A stretch of DNA of 64,000 nt from BTUB01 sp963836585. GTDB taxonomy: Bacteria; Babelota; Babeliae; Babelales; Vermiphilaceae. Below are positions 24,017-31,754 of this stretch, in pieces (positions within the stretch are counted from its first letter, which is position 1; every line of letters begins with the position of its first letter). The notes under the pieces were generated by a model. The model was not told the DNA's origin. It was given only the letters and a program-made list of their open reading frames with translations, and ran no database searches. Location: the NCBI GenBank assembly GCA_963836585.1, contig CAWIJV010000003.1:1-64000 (forward strand), given 5' to 3'. The position numbers and the translations under genes are program-made.

Positions 24017-26140
24017 GTGAGCAACCAAAACGCAGAAAAGCAGCACCAACTTTTAGAAAAGTTTTGTGTTAACATCACTAAACAGGCTCGCGCCGGCAAA
24101 CTTGATCCGGTGATTGGCCGGCATGAAGAAATTCGGCGCGTAATCCAGATATTATCGCGCCGCACTAAAAATAATCCGGTACTCATTGGCGAGCCGGGCG
24201 TTGGCAAAACTGCCATCGTTGAAGGGATCGCCCAGAGGATAGTGAATAACGATGTGCCCGAGAGTCTCAAAAATAAGCAGCTCTATGCGCTTGATTTGGG
24301 TCTTTTGATCGCCGGCGCAAAATATCAGGGTGAATTTGAAGAGCGCTTAAAGGGAGTGCTCAAAGAGATCGAAGACGGCAAAGATGACATTATTCTCTTT
24401 ATCGATGAGCTTCATATGCTCGTGGGCGCCGGATCGCAGGGCGGCGGCATGGATGCATCTAATTTGCTCAAACCGGCGCTTGCGCGGGGAACTTTGCACT
24501 GCATTGGCGCCACAACTCTCAAAGAATACAAAAAATATATCGAAAAAGATGCAGCGCTTGAGCGCCGATTCCAACCGGTATTGGTTGAAGAGCCCACGGT
24601 TGAAGATGCCATCTCCATTTTGCGCGGCCTCAAGGAGCGCTATGAGCTGCATCATGGTATTCGCATAAAGGATCAAGCGTTAGTTGATGCGGTTTTACTC
24701 TCAAACAAATATATTTCAGATCGCTTTTTGCCCGATAAAGCGATCGATCTTATTGATGAAGCGGCTTCGATGATCAAGATGGCCATCACTTCCCAACCGG
24801 AAGCGATCGATAAACTTGAGCGAAGAATCAGACAGTTGGAAATTGAAAAAGTTGCGCTCACCAAAGAAAAGGAGGATCCGGTTGCAAAAAAACGTTTGGC
24901 CGAACTTGAGCAGGAGCTGGCCAATTTCAAAGAGCAACAGCAAAAAATGGTGGCCCAATGGAAGGCCGAAAAAGCGCCCATTGAACGCATAAATACTCTC
25001 AAGGATCAGATTGAGGCAGCCAAGGTGCAGTATATGGCAGCCGAACGTGAGGGGGATTATGCAAAAGCATCTGAAATCAAGTATGGCAAAATTACTAAAC
25101 TAGAGACTGAGATACAAAAAGAGGAAGAGAAGCTCAAAAAATTGGACACCTATCTTATCAAGCAGCTGGTTGACGAAGATGATGTTGCGGCCGTGCTCTC
25201 TCGCTGGACCAAAATACCGGCAGCGAAACTTAAAAAAAGTGAATCGGAAAAACTGCTTGCCATGGAAGAAACTCTTAAGATGAAGGTAATTGGCCAGGAT
25301 GAGGCGATCGAAAAGGTTTCTCATGCCATTCAGATGCACCGGGCCGGCCTGACTGATCCCAATCGCCCCATCGGCTCATTTTTATTCTTAGGGCCCACCG
25401 GCGTAGGCAAAACTGAAGTTGCCAAATCGCTTGCCGATTTTCTGCTTAATGATCCGAGCAAGATGATTCGCATCGATATGTCTGAATATATGGAAAAGCA
25501 TGCCGTGGCCCGCTTGATCGGCGCTCCGCCAGGCTATGTGGGATATGAAGAGGGTGGCCAACTCACTGAACAGGTGCGGCGCAACCCCTATTGCGTGATA
25601 CTCTTTGATGAAGTAGAAAAGGCCCACCCGGATGTTTTTAACATTTTCCTGCAAATTCTTGATGAGGGCCATTTAACCGATAGCCAAGGGCGGACCGTCT
25701 CATTTAAAAATACGATCATCATTATGACCAGCAATATCGGCTCGCCTATTATTCTGGATGCAAAAGAGTTAACGGATAAAGTTAAAAGTCAGGTTGAGCG
25801 GTTGCTTCAGCAATCATTCCGGCCGGAATTCTTAAATCGAATCGATGCGATTGTCTTCTTTAGAAAACTCTCTGAAAAGGATGTGGAAAAAATTGCCGAG
25901 ATTCAGCTGCAGCTGGTAATTAATCGATTACTAGAACGGCATGTTACTATTACCATTGATGATCCGGTATTAAAATATATTGCCCAAGAAGGATACTCGC
26001 CGGAATTTGGCGCGCGGCCCTTAAAGCGAGTGATTCAACAGCAGATTCTGGTGCCTGTTTCACAACATCTGCTCAAAAATCCTGAGGCTAAAAATCTTTC
26101 CGTGCAGTTCAAGAATAAGAAAATAGCTATTGCCACATAA
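24017..26140 (+). CDS. clpB: ClpB disaggregase lacking the N-terminal domain
   Basis: 707 residues from a GTG start with AGAGG upstream. It begins almost directly at the first AAA domain: GKLDPVIGRHEEIRRVIQIL, Walker A GEPGVGKT at 58-65, Walker B IILFIDELHML. A coiled M-domain follows at about 265-400. The second AAA domain has GPTGVGKT at about 459-466, GAPPGYVGYEEGGQLTE (pore loop) and LFDEVEKAHPDVFNIFLQIL. ClpB with DnaK dissolves protein aggregates. Full-length ClpB is about 860 residues; the roughly 150-residue N domain is absent, a form also known from alternative starts in other bacteria. Confidence 0.95.
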   Translation: MSNQNAEKQHQLLEKFCVNITKQARAGKLDPVIGRHEEIRRVIQILSRRTKNNPVLIGEPGVGKTAIVEGIAQRIVNNDVPESLKNKQLYALDLGLLIAGAKYQGEFEERLKGVLKEIEDGKDDIILFIDELHMLVGAGSQGGGMDASNLLKPALARGTLHCIGATTLKEYKKYIEKDAALERRFQPVLVEEPTVEDAISILRGLKERYELHHGIRIKDQALVDAVLLSNKYISDRFLPDKAIDLIDEAASMIKMAITSQPEAIDKLERRIRQLEIEKVALTKEKEDPVAKKRLAELEQELANFKEQQQKMVAQWKAEKAPIERINTLKDQIEAAKVQYMAAEREGDYAKASEIKYGKITKLETEIQKEEEKLKKLDTYLIKQLVDEDDVAAVLSRWTKIPAAKLKKSESEKLLAMEETLKMKVIGQDEAIEKVSHAIQMHRAGLTDPNRPIGSFLFLGPTGVGKTEVAKSLADFLLNDPSKMIRIDMSEYMEKHAVARLIGAPPGYVGYEEGGQLTEQVRRNPYCVILFDEVEKAHPDVFNIFLQILDEGHLTDSQGRTVSFKNTIIIMTSNIGSPIILDAKELTDKVKSQVERLLQQSFRPEFLNRIDAIVFFRKLSEKDVEKIAEIQLQLVINRLLERHVTITIDDPVLKYIAQEGYSPEFGARPLKRVIQQQILVPVSQHLLKNPEAKNLSVQFKNKKIAIAT

Positions 26141-26211
26141 CTTTACTGTTAAATTTTTTCAAAAAAACGGTATTATAAAGCTATCCACACATTTAAATAA
26201 AGGTATTAATC

Positions 26212-26517
26212 ATGCTCTATGGCTTACTCGTTAGTCTATTTGTCTTCAACTGCTTTTTACTGGTTCTTATTATCTTAATTCAACAAGGCAAAGGCAACAT
26301 GGGATTAGGAAACATGGGCGGCGGCGCTCAAATGCTCTTTGGCGGCTCAGGCGGTCAGGACCTTTTCCAAAAAATCACCTGGGGCCTCGGCGCCATCTTT
26401 ATGGCCGGATCTTTGATGCTGGCGATCATGAAATCATCCCAGCCTTCCCATCGCTATAATCCTCGCACAAATATTCCGGTATCCTCCGCACCGCAACTGC
26501 CAACCGATGCAGAGTAA
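26212..26517 (+). CDS. secG: Protein translocase subunit SecG
   Basis: 101 residues with two membrane helices (GLLVSLFVFNCFLLVLIILI; GLGAIFMAGSLMLAIMK) and the conserved cytoplasmic loop QQGKGNMGLGNMGGGAQMLF. SecG assists SecYE in protein export, which fits the many signal-peptide proteins in this window. The tail is extended by about 25 polar residues. Confidence 0.92.
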   Translation: MLYGLLVSLFVFNCFLLVLIILIQQGKGNMGLGNMGGGAQMLFGGSGGQDLFQKITWGLGAIFMAGSLMLAIMKSSQPSHRYNPRTNIPVSSAPQLPTDAE

Positions 26518-26518
26518 A

Positions 26519-26564
26519 ACACATGGTTCGATACACCTCCTTGCGGAGGTTACTCAGGATGTGT
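26519..26564. repeat. Dispersed palindromic repeat with nested hairpin
   Basis: ACACATGGTTCGATACACCT to TTACTCAGGATGTGT, with inner stem ACCTCC/GGAGGT. It lies directly after the secG stop and may end its transcript. Same TTCGATAC core as 6928-7136. Confidence 0.65.
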
Positions 26565-26697
26565 GTCCGTAGAATGATTTCCAAATAGAATTTTACCCTT
26601 CAGGATAGAAAGCCTTATTCTAGCAAGCTTTCTTAATTCAACATTTCTGCTATGCTTATTCATATAGTTTTTTACCTTTGGAATGAGGAAAAATACC

Positions 26698-27198
26698 ATG
26701 AAAAAGCTTATTGTTCTCGCTCTTCTCTCTTGCGTATCTCTGGCAAATACCCCTGCGCGGCCAATTCAAGGCATTGTAAAACCGGTAAAAGTAGCCAAAC
26801 GGGCATTTTCCGCGGCCAAGCAGGAGCTCAAAGAGATCGCTCAAGATGTTGGCGGCCAGTTTAAAGAAGCGGGCCAAGATATGTATAATGCGATAATCGC
26901 TCCGGTAATTAATGCTGTCAAAAATGTTGCCACTTCTGTTGCAGATACTTCCAAAACAGCATACCGCCAAGCAGCTTCTTCTCATATTGCGCAAGAAGCA
27001 AAAGAGATTGCTCAAGAAGTCGGCGAGCAGATGGCTGAAATTGGCCATGAGCTCTATGAAAATGGGGTAAAAACTCCGGCAATTATTGTCGGCGATAAAG
27101 CCGCAGTTGTTACTGCAGCCATTAAAAATAAGGGCTCACAAGCCTGGGGAGTAACTCTGGCCACCGTGGAAGCAGTTAAAGAAGAATTAGCTAATTAA
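26698..27198 (+). CDS. Secreted amphipathic helical protein
   Basis: 166 residues from the ATG at 26698 (GAGGAA upstream; an ATG at 26683 is less likely). Signal peptide MKKLIVLALLSCVSLANTPA. The mature protein is a chain of amphipathic helices with a repeated motif: ELKEIAQDVGGQFKEAGQDM and AKEIAQEVGEQMAEIGHELY. This resembles apolipoprotein- or LEA-like surface-binding helices. The same motif is found in 27868-28560 (EVGQQIKEVGHDVY), so the two are paralogs. A lipid- or envelope-binding role is a guess. Confidence 0.65.
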   Translation: MKKLIVLALLSCVSLANTPARPIQGIVKPVKVAKRAFSAAKQELKEIAQDVGGQFKEAGQDMYNAIIAPVINAVKNVATSVADTSKTAYRQAASSHIAQEAKEIAQEVGEQMAEIGHELYENGVKTPAIIVGDKAAVVTAAIKNKGSQAWGVTLATVEAVKEELAN

Positions 27199-27213
27199 AC
27201 AGGAATCAATCAC

Positions 27214-27495
27214 ATGAAAATACTTAATGTTATCGCGCTGCTCATCGCAGCAATGGTTACTTCACCCGCTTTCAGCAACGATGCAGATATCTTCAGAGAA
27301 ATGGTCACGCTCAGCCAGGCCAACGAACAAGCACAAGCGCAAGAAAATGTTGATTGGTATGATGTATCAACCAAAGTAGCCGCTGCAGGATGCACAGAGC
27401 AGATGGCAGCAGCTAACAGGGCATTCTACTATACTGATAGCACCGAGCATCGCAATGAACAATACCAAAAATTGGTAGACTGCCTCAAGAAGTAA
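27214..27495 (+). CDS. Small secreted protein with two cysteines
   Basis: 93 residues; signal peptide MKILNVIALLIAAMVTSPAF, then a short helical, acidic mature part with two cysteines (GCTEQM and DCLKK) that could form a disulfide. It is 15 bp after 26698-27198 and likely co-transcribed. Family not recognised. Confidence 0.6.
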   Translation: MKILNVIALLIAAMVTSPAFSNDADIFREMVTLSQANEQAQAQENVDWYDVSTKVAAAGCTEQMAAANRAFYYTDSTEHRNEQYQKLVDCLKK

Positions 27496-27588
27496 CGCAT
27501 ACACCGTGGGTTTGTATTTTAGTTTTTTTATGCTACAGTGGTTCTTAATAAGAACGGCATGTACCAAAAATCATAAGGAGCAGATCTT

Positions 27589-27741
27589 ATGAGAATTAAT
27601 ACCGTCATTTCATGGTGGACGCATATCACAACAAAGCGCAATCGCCAAAACTATAACTCAACCAGTCATCTTATGAAATTCAATCGCCATTGTTGTGGCG
27701 ACTCTTCTTCCCCTTCATTTCCCGGCTGTAGCCTCAAGTGA
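27589..27741 (+). CDS. Small cysteine-rich ORF
   Basis: A 50-codon frame with AAGGAG placed 9 bases before its ATG. It encodes MRINTVISWWTHITTKRNRQ and ends KFNRHCCGDSSSPSFPGCSL plus K. No signal peptide is seen. It is supported only by the ribosome site and by sitting alone in a 372-bp gap between secreted-protein genes. Confidence 0.35.
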   Translation: MRINTVISWWTHITTKRNRQNYNSTSHLMKFNRHCCGDSSSPSFPGCSLK

Positions 27742-27867
27742 ATCATTATTTCCCTGATGTTCACATTCCTAAACTCAATTAAGTTTTAATTATTTGTTTT
27801 TATCTGCAGGCACACCTGTGGCATTTAAACCAATAAACATTCTGTATAACTGGTAAAGGATACTACC

Positions 27868-28560
27868 ATGGAAAAACTATTAATTTTTCTAACCGGCCTC
27901 ACCATTTTCTTAATAAACGTCGCACTGGCAACTGAAATCGTTACTCATCACAATACCGTGGTTCATGCCCATGATACTCATAATGTTGGCCATCAATTTT
28001 ATGATGCGCTGATTGAAACACCAAAAGATGCGATGGTGAAAGGAGCCATTGCTACCAAAGATCTGGGCAAAGAAGTTGCCGCAACGGTCGCAGTTTCTCC
28101 TGCTACGCGCAATCTCAAGGAGGCAACCAAAGAGTTGGTGATCGGAACACCGGTCAAAACTGCCCATGCTTTAAAAAATGGTGCCATAAAAATTCTGGAT
28201 GCCACTAAATCAGGCGCCGCAACATTTTATCGCGTTGCCATCAAGCAGCCGGCGCACGCCATCAAGGAATCGGATTTTGTGCAAGGCACCAAAGAAACAT
28301 TGGTTGAAGTGGGGCAACAGATAAAAGAGGTGGGCCATGATGTGTATGTCTTAGCCATTCAGCGCCCTATTGGCGCGCTTAAAGCGGCCGGCCATTATAT
28401 GGCGCACGGCGATGAGCATGAAGAACATTCTCACTCTGATCATCTTCGGGAATATAGAACATACGTAATCATTGTTGATACGCAGGTTTCCGATAGTGAG
28501 GCAGTTGCTCTCGCTCAAGAAGTGATGAGCGCAATTCCAGATAATATACACAAAGAATAA
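27868..28560 (+). CDS. Secreted amphipathic helical protein, long paralog
   Basis: 230 residues. Signal peptide (EKLLIFLTGLTIFLINVALA), then tandem amphipathic segments: HQFYDALIETPKDAMVKGAI, KNLKEATKELVIGTPVK-like repeats, and GQQIKEVGHDVYVLAIQRPI. The xxVGxQxxExGHxxYxxxxxxP pattern is shared with 26698-27198. The C-terminal third has a His-rich stretch (DEHEEHSHSDH) that could bind metal, followed by a beta-like YRTYVIIVDTQVSDSEAVAL segment. A strong terminator follows at 28572-28603. Confidence 0.65.
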   Translation: MEKLLIFLTGLTIFLINVALATEIVTHHNTVVHAHDTHNVGHQFYDALIETPKDAMVKGAIATKDLGKEVAATVAVSPATRNLKEATKELVIGTPVKTAHALKNGAIKILDATKSGAATFYRVAIKQPAHAIKESDFVQGTKETLVEVGQQIKEVGHDVYVLAIQRPIGALKAAGHYMAHGDEHEEHSHSDHLREYRTYVIIVDTQVSDSEAVALAQEVMSAIPDNIHKE

Positions 28561-28571
28561 TTCACTTTATA

Positions 28572-28603
28572 AGAAGAGGCAGAATTGCAATTCTGCCTCT
28601 TCT
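28572..28603 (+). terminator. Rho-independent terminator
   Basis: Perfect 32-bp palindrome, half-site AGAAGAGGCAGAATTG, followed by TTATT. It is 12 bp after the stop of 27868-28560. Confidence 0.85.
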
Positions 28604-28613
28604 TTATTAACTC

Positions 28614-28643
28614 TTGCTTAGGCTTTTTTTCCCAAGCTATACT
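28614..28643 (+). promoter_or_regulatory. Sigma70-type promoter
   Basis: TTGCTT at 28614-28619, 18-base spacer, TATACT at 28638-28643, 22 bp before the start of 28665-28937. Confidence 0.5.
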
Positions 28644-28664
28644 GCAATTAATAGGAGAACTATC

Positions 28665-28937
28665 ATGAAAAAACTATTATTTTTATTGTGTGGTCTGGCC
28701 ATATTCCCTGCGCATGCCTATAAAGAAAAATGTATTGGGCCTCTGGATCCTGATGCAATGTATAAAATTGCCGCCCCATTTGGTGGTGACTATGATTTCT
28801 CATATGAAAAATATGATGAGGCTGGCAAAAAATATACCTGCTTTGTGAAAGTAAAAGATTTGAATGATGCGATTGACTTCGCAGTCAAACGTCACCCTGA
28901 TCTGGCTCGTTTAACAAAATATAAGCAAAAAAAATAA
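28665..28937 (+). CDS. Small secreted protein of unknown function
   Basis: 90 residues from the ATG at 28665, which has AGGAGAA upstream; the frame opens earlier but without a ribosome site. Signal peptide MKKLLFLLCGLAIFPAHAYK. The mature part has two cysteines and a compact alpha/beta look (DYDFSYEKYDEAGKKYTCFV then KVKDLNDAIDFAVKRH). It abuts the stop of the convergent dcd gene. Family not recognised. Confidence 0.65.
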   Translation: MKKLLFLLCGLAIFPAHAYKEKCIGPLDPDAMYKIAAPFGGDYDFSYEKYDEAGKKYTCFVKVKDLNDAIDFAVKRHPDLARLTKYKQKK

Positions 28938-29459
28938 TCACACTTCAAAATCTTTATAGAGCAAGCTCGGCTGAATGCCTTTATTATTTTGATATTTATT
29001 ACTCATGTAGCGGCTATATTCGCCTTCAATCGTATGATAAAAGATTTGGCACACTTCCACACCCGGATAGATTTTGATCGGCTGCACGCAGAAGATTTCT
29101 AGCGTCCAGTAGCCATTAAAGCCCACATCGCCAAAGCCTGCTGTGATATGGATAAACATGCCCAAACGGCCAATTGATGACCGGCCTTCAAGCATCGGCA
29201 CATGACTATCAGTGCGCGTATATTCAAGCGTTCTACCCAAATATAATTTATTTGGCTCGAGCACCAATCCTTCTTGAGGGATCATAATCTTTTTAACCGT
29301 ATGCTGTTTTTTCATATCAAGCACACCGTCTTCATACGTTAACAGCTCATCATGCAGGCGCAGATTATAACTATTGGGCCCCACCTGCCGCTCATTAAAT
29401 GGGTCAATGAGAATATCTTTGCCTAGTTTTCGCTTGATCTCTTTACCCGATAAAATCAT
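28938..29459 (-). CDS. dcd: dCTP deaminase
   Basis: 173 residues, matching Dcd length (about 190). Conserved motifs: RQVGPNSYNLRLHDELL at about 25-41, EGRSSIGRLGMFIHITAGFG at 91-110, and GYWTLEIF with the Glu at about 121 that activates water. The enzyme deaminates dCTP to dUTP in the route to dTMP. The HITAGFGDVGFNG segment is closer to bifunctional dCTP deaminase/dUTPase forms than to the E. coli enzyme, so it might make dUMP directly; this is an inference. Converges on 28665-28937. Confidence 0.9.
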   Translation of the reverse strand: MILSGKEIKRKLGKDILIDPFNERQVGPNSYNLRLHDELLTYEDGVLDMKKQHTVKKIMIPQEGLVLEPNKLYLGRTLEYTRTDSHVPMLEGRSSIGRLGMFIHITAGFGDVGFNGYWTLEIFCVQPIKIYPGVEVCQIFYHTIEGEYSRYMSNKYQNNKGIQPSLLYKDFEV

Positions 29460-29484
29460 AAAAACTCCGAAATTTGTCAGTTTT

Positions 29485-29514
29485 TTGCAACTTTGGTACC
29501 CTTGATCATACTAT
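29485..29514 (+). promoter_or_regulatory. Putative promoter of moxR
   Basis: TTGCAA at 29485-29490, 18-base spacer, TACTAT at 29509-29514. It could drive moxR and the secretion operon behind it. Confidence 0.45.
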
Positions 29515-29565
29515 AAAACTATTTGTTTAACAGTAATTGTAAGGGAAATTCAATGGAGTGCAATC

Positions 29566-30561
29566 ATGATAGAGCCATCCGTTAATTCAAATAATATAGT
29601 CATCGATCAGATAAAAAATGAAAGCACCCAGTTTTATGGGATCGCCGGAGAGATTTCAAAAGTTATCGTGGGCCAGCATGAGGTGATCGAATTTATTTTG
29701 ATCGCCATTTTATGCAAGGGCCATATCTTGCTAGAAGGTGTTCCGGGTGTTGCAAAAACCACTATGATCAAGGCGGTGAGCAAAGTGCTTGATCTGCAAT
29801 TTAGCCGCATTCAATTTACGCCTGATCTATTGCCCGCTGATCTGATCGGCACCCTCATCTATAATCAAAAAACTCAAGAATTTGAAACCAAAAAGGGCCC
29901 GATCTTTGCCAATTTAATTCTTGCCGATGAGATTAATCGCGCGCCGGCAAAGGTGCAATCGGCACTTCTGGAAGCGATGCAAGAGCAGCAAGTAACTATT
30001 GGATCCACCACATTTCTGCTTGAGCAACCGTTTTTAGTGTTTGCCACACAAAATCCGATTGAGCAAGAGGGCACATACCGGCTCCCTGAAGCGCAAGTTG
30101 ATCGCTTTATGTTTAAGCTCGCCGTAGGATACCCAAGCAAAATAGAGGAGCGAGAACTGCTGCGCCGCAATCTAGATACCAATATGTTGCAGCATATGCT
30201 CAGTGCCTCAGAAATTCAGCGCGCGCAAGAGCTGGTGAATCAAGTGTATGTTGATGAACGGATTATCGAATATATTGTGAATATTGTACACGCAACGCGC
30301 AACCCGGAACTTATTAAATTAGAACAGATTAAGCCGTATATTGAATGCGGTGCATCACCGCGTGCCACCCTTGCTTTATATCATGCAGGGAAAGCCCATG
30401 CGTTTATCAAGCGCCGCCACTTTGTGACCCCCGATGATATTAAGCGAGTGGCTCCCAAAATATTAGCGCACCGAATTATGCTCAGCTATCAAGCTGAAGC
30501 AGAACATATCACACAAGAAATGCTCATCCAAAAAATTATTAATGCGGTTCCGTGCCCATGA
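29566..30561 (+). CDS. MoxR-family AAA ATPase
   Basis: 331 residues, typical for MoxR. Walker A GVPGVAKTT at 58-66, FTPDLLPADLIGT, Walker B NLILADEINRAPAKVQSALL, EQQVTIG, FATQNPIEQEGTYRLPEAQV (sensor 1) and the lid RRHFVTPDDIKRVAPKILAH. MoxR proteins act as chaperones that assemble or activate large complexes, often with VWA-domain partners; none is nearby. It precedes the secretion operon by 70 bp on the same strand, which hints at a role in its assembly. Confidence 0.92.
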   Translation: MIEPSVNSNNIVIDQIKNESTQFYGIAGEISKVIVGQHEVIEFILIAILCKGHILLEGVPGVAKTTMIKAVSKVLDLQFSRIQFTPDLLPADLIGTLIYNQKTQEFETKKGPIFANLILADEINRAPAKVQSALLEAMQEQQVTIGSTTFLLEQPFLVFATQNPIEQEGTYRLPEAQVDRFMFKLAVGYPSKIEERELLRRNLDTNMLQHMLSASEIQRAQELVNQVYVDERIIEYIVNIVHATRNPELIKLEQIKPYIECGASPRATLALYHAGKAHAFIKRRHFVTPDDIKRVAPKILAHRIMLSYQAEAEHITQEMLIQKIINAVPCP

Positions 30562-30630
30562 GGTTCGCTTGACAAAACCTTCGCATGATGAGTATTGTGT
30601 GAATATTGTTCAATGGTTAAGGGAAACTGA

Positions 30631-31750
30631 ATGAGACAACCATTTTGGGTTATAAACAGTTTTTTGTTGCTACTTGCTCTTAAGCATGGCGGGCTTTATT
30701 TATTTTGGGCGCCCCCAAATTCCCAAGCGCGTTGATATTGAACCTGCCCCCTATCGGGCTGCAACTAAAATGGAAAGCGCTAAGTTTAATATTGCAAAAA
30801 TTTATGAAGATGATCTTTTTGACACCTATCAAAAAGAATTGATTCCGCACAGAATCTTCTGAGCTCATGCGCTGCCCCTGAAGCGCCGGCACCAATGCCG
30901 ATTAGAGTCCCTGAAGAGCCCAAGGCCTCAATTTATTGATCCACTTCCGGTGACGTTCAAAGGTATTATTGTGGTGCTCTCAGATGATGCTAAAAACAGA
31001 GCGATCATCATGGATACCCGAACCAATAAAGAATCTTCCTATAAAGTGGGTGATATGATCGAAGATGCGCAACTTATTCGAATTTTTAGCAATAAAGTGA
31101 TTCTGATGCGCGCCAACGGCCAGCAAGAAGTGCTGTATCTGCGCGAAAAAGATGCCAAACTGGATCCAACCTATGCAAGCGGGGAAAACTGGGAAGGCAT
31201 CATTTCCCAAAATGGTCCCCTAGAATTTGCCATCAATACGGCAAGAATTTTTAAACCGCATTCAAAGCTTAGGCCAATTTATTGACACTCTCGAGATCTG
31301 ACCACTGCCTATAAAGAAGGGCAAAGTGTTGGTGTTCGCTTGACCAACGCCGGTCCGGGCACCTTGGGTCAGGCGCTTGGATTCAGTAAAGAAGATGTGA
31401 TCATCAAGGTGAATAATACCTCGGTGGGGCCAACTCAAAATCGACTGGCTATCTATAAAGCAGATTACCCAAAGCAAGACAAATGATACAATTCGCGTTA
31501 CACTAATAAGAAATGGCCAAGAAATTACCCTCACTTATCTTCTTAAAGAAGTACAGCAAGCACGCAAACAAGAAATGGGGCAAAAAAAGTAGCCAATCCT
31601 CAAGAATTAACTGAAGAACAAAAGAATAAGATGGAACAAAAGCATTCTTTTGCTCCGTCGCTCCGAGAAATTCGAGATCGTGAAAAGATGAATATGCTGC
31701 AAAAAGAGCAGACGACCAACGCAAAATGTGTTATCAAAGTAAATGAGTAA
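30631..31750 (+). pseudogene. gspC: GspC-like type II secretion protein, multiply frameshifted
   Basis: Pieced together from several frames. It begins at the ATG at 30631 with AAGGGAA upstream and an N-terminal membrane helix (FWVINSFLLLLAL, then SMAGFIYFGRP). A proline-rich linker follows, then a homology region (FKGIIVVLSDDAKNRAIIMD, SYKVGDMIEDAQLIRIFSNK) and a C-terminal PDZ domain (GPGTLGQALGFSKEDVIIKV then NNTSV). This is the GspC order: the protein links the inner-membrane platform to the secretin. About seven single-base shifts lie near 30682, 30860, 30922, 31275, 31297, 31461 and 31590. No obvious missense decay is seen, so either the loss is very recent or the sequence is faulty here. 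Confidence 0.65.
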
Positions 31751-31754
31751 CCAT

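Noticed and set aside
23959..25672. Several minus-strand open frames within clpB
   Set aside because: Antisense shadows of a conserved coding region.
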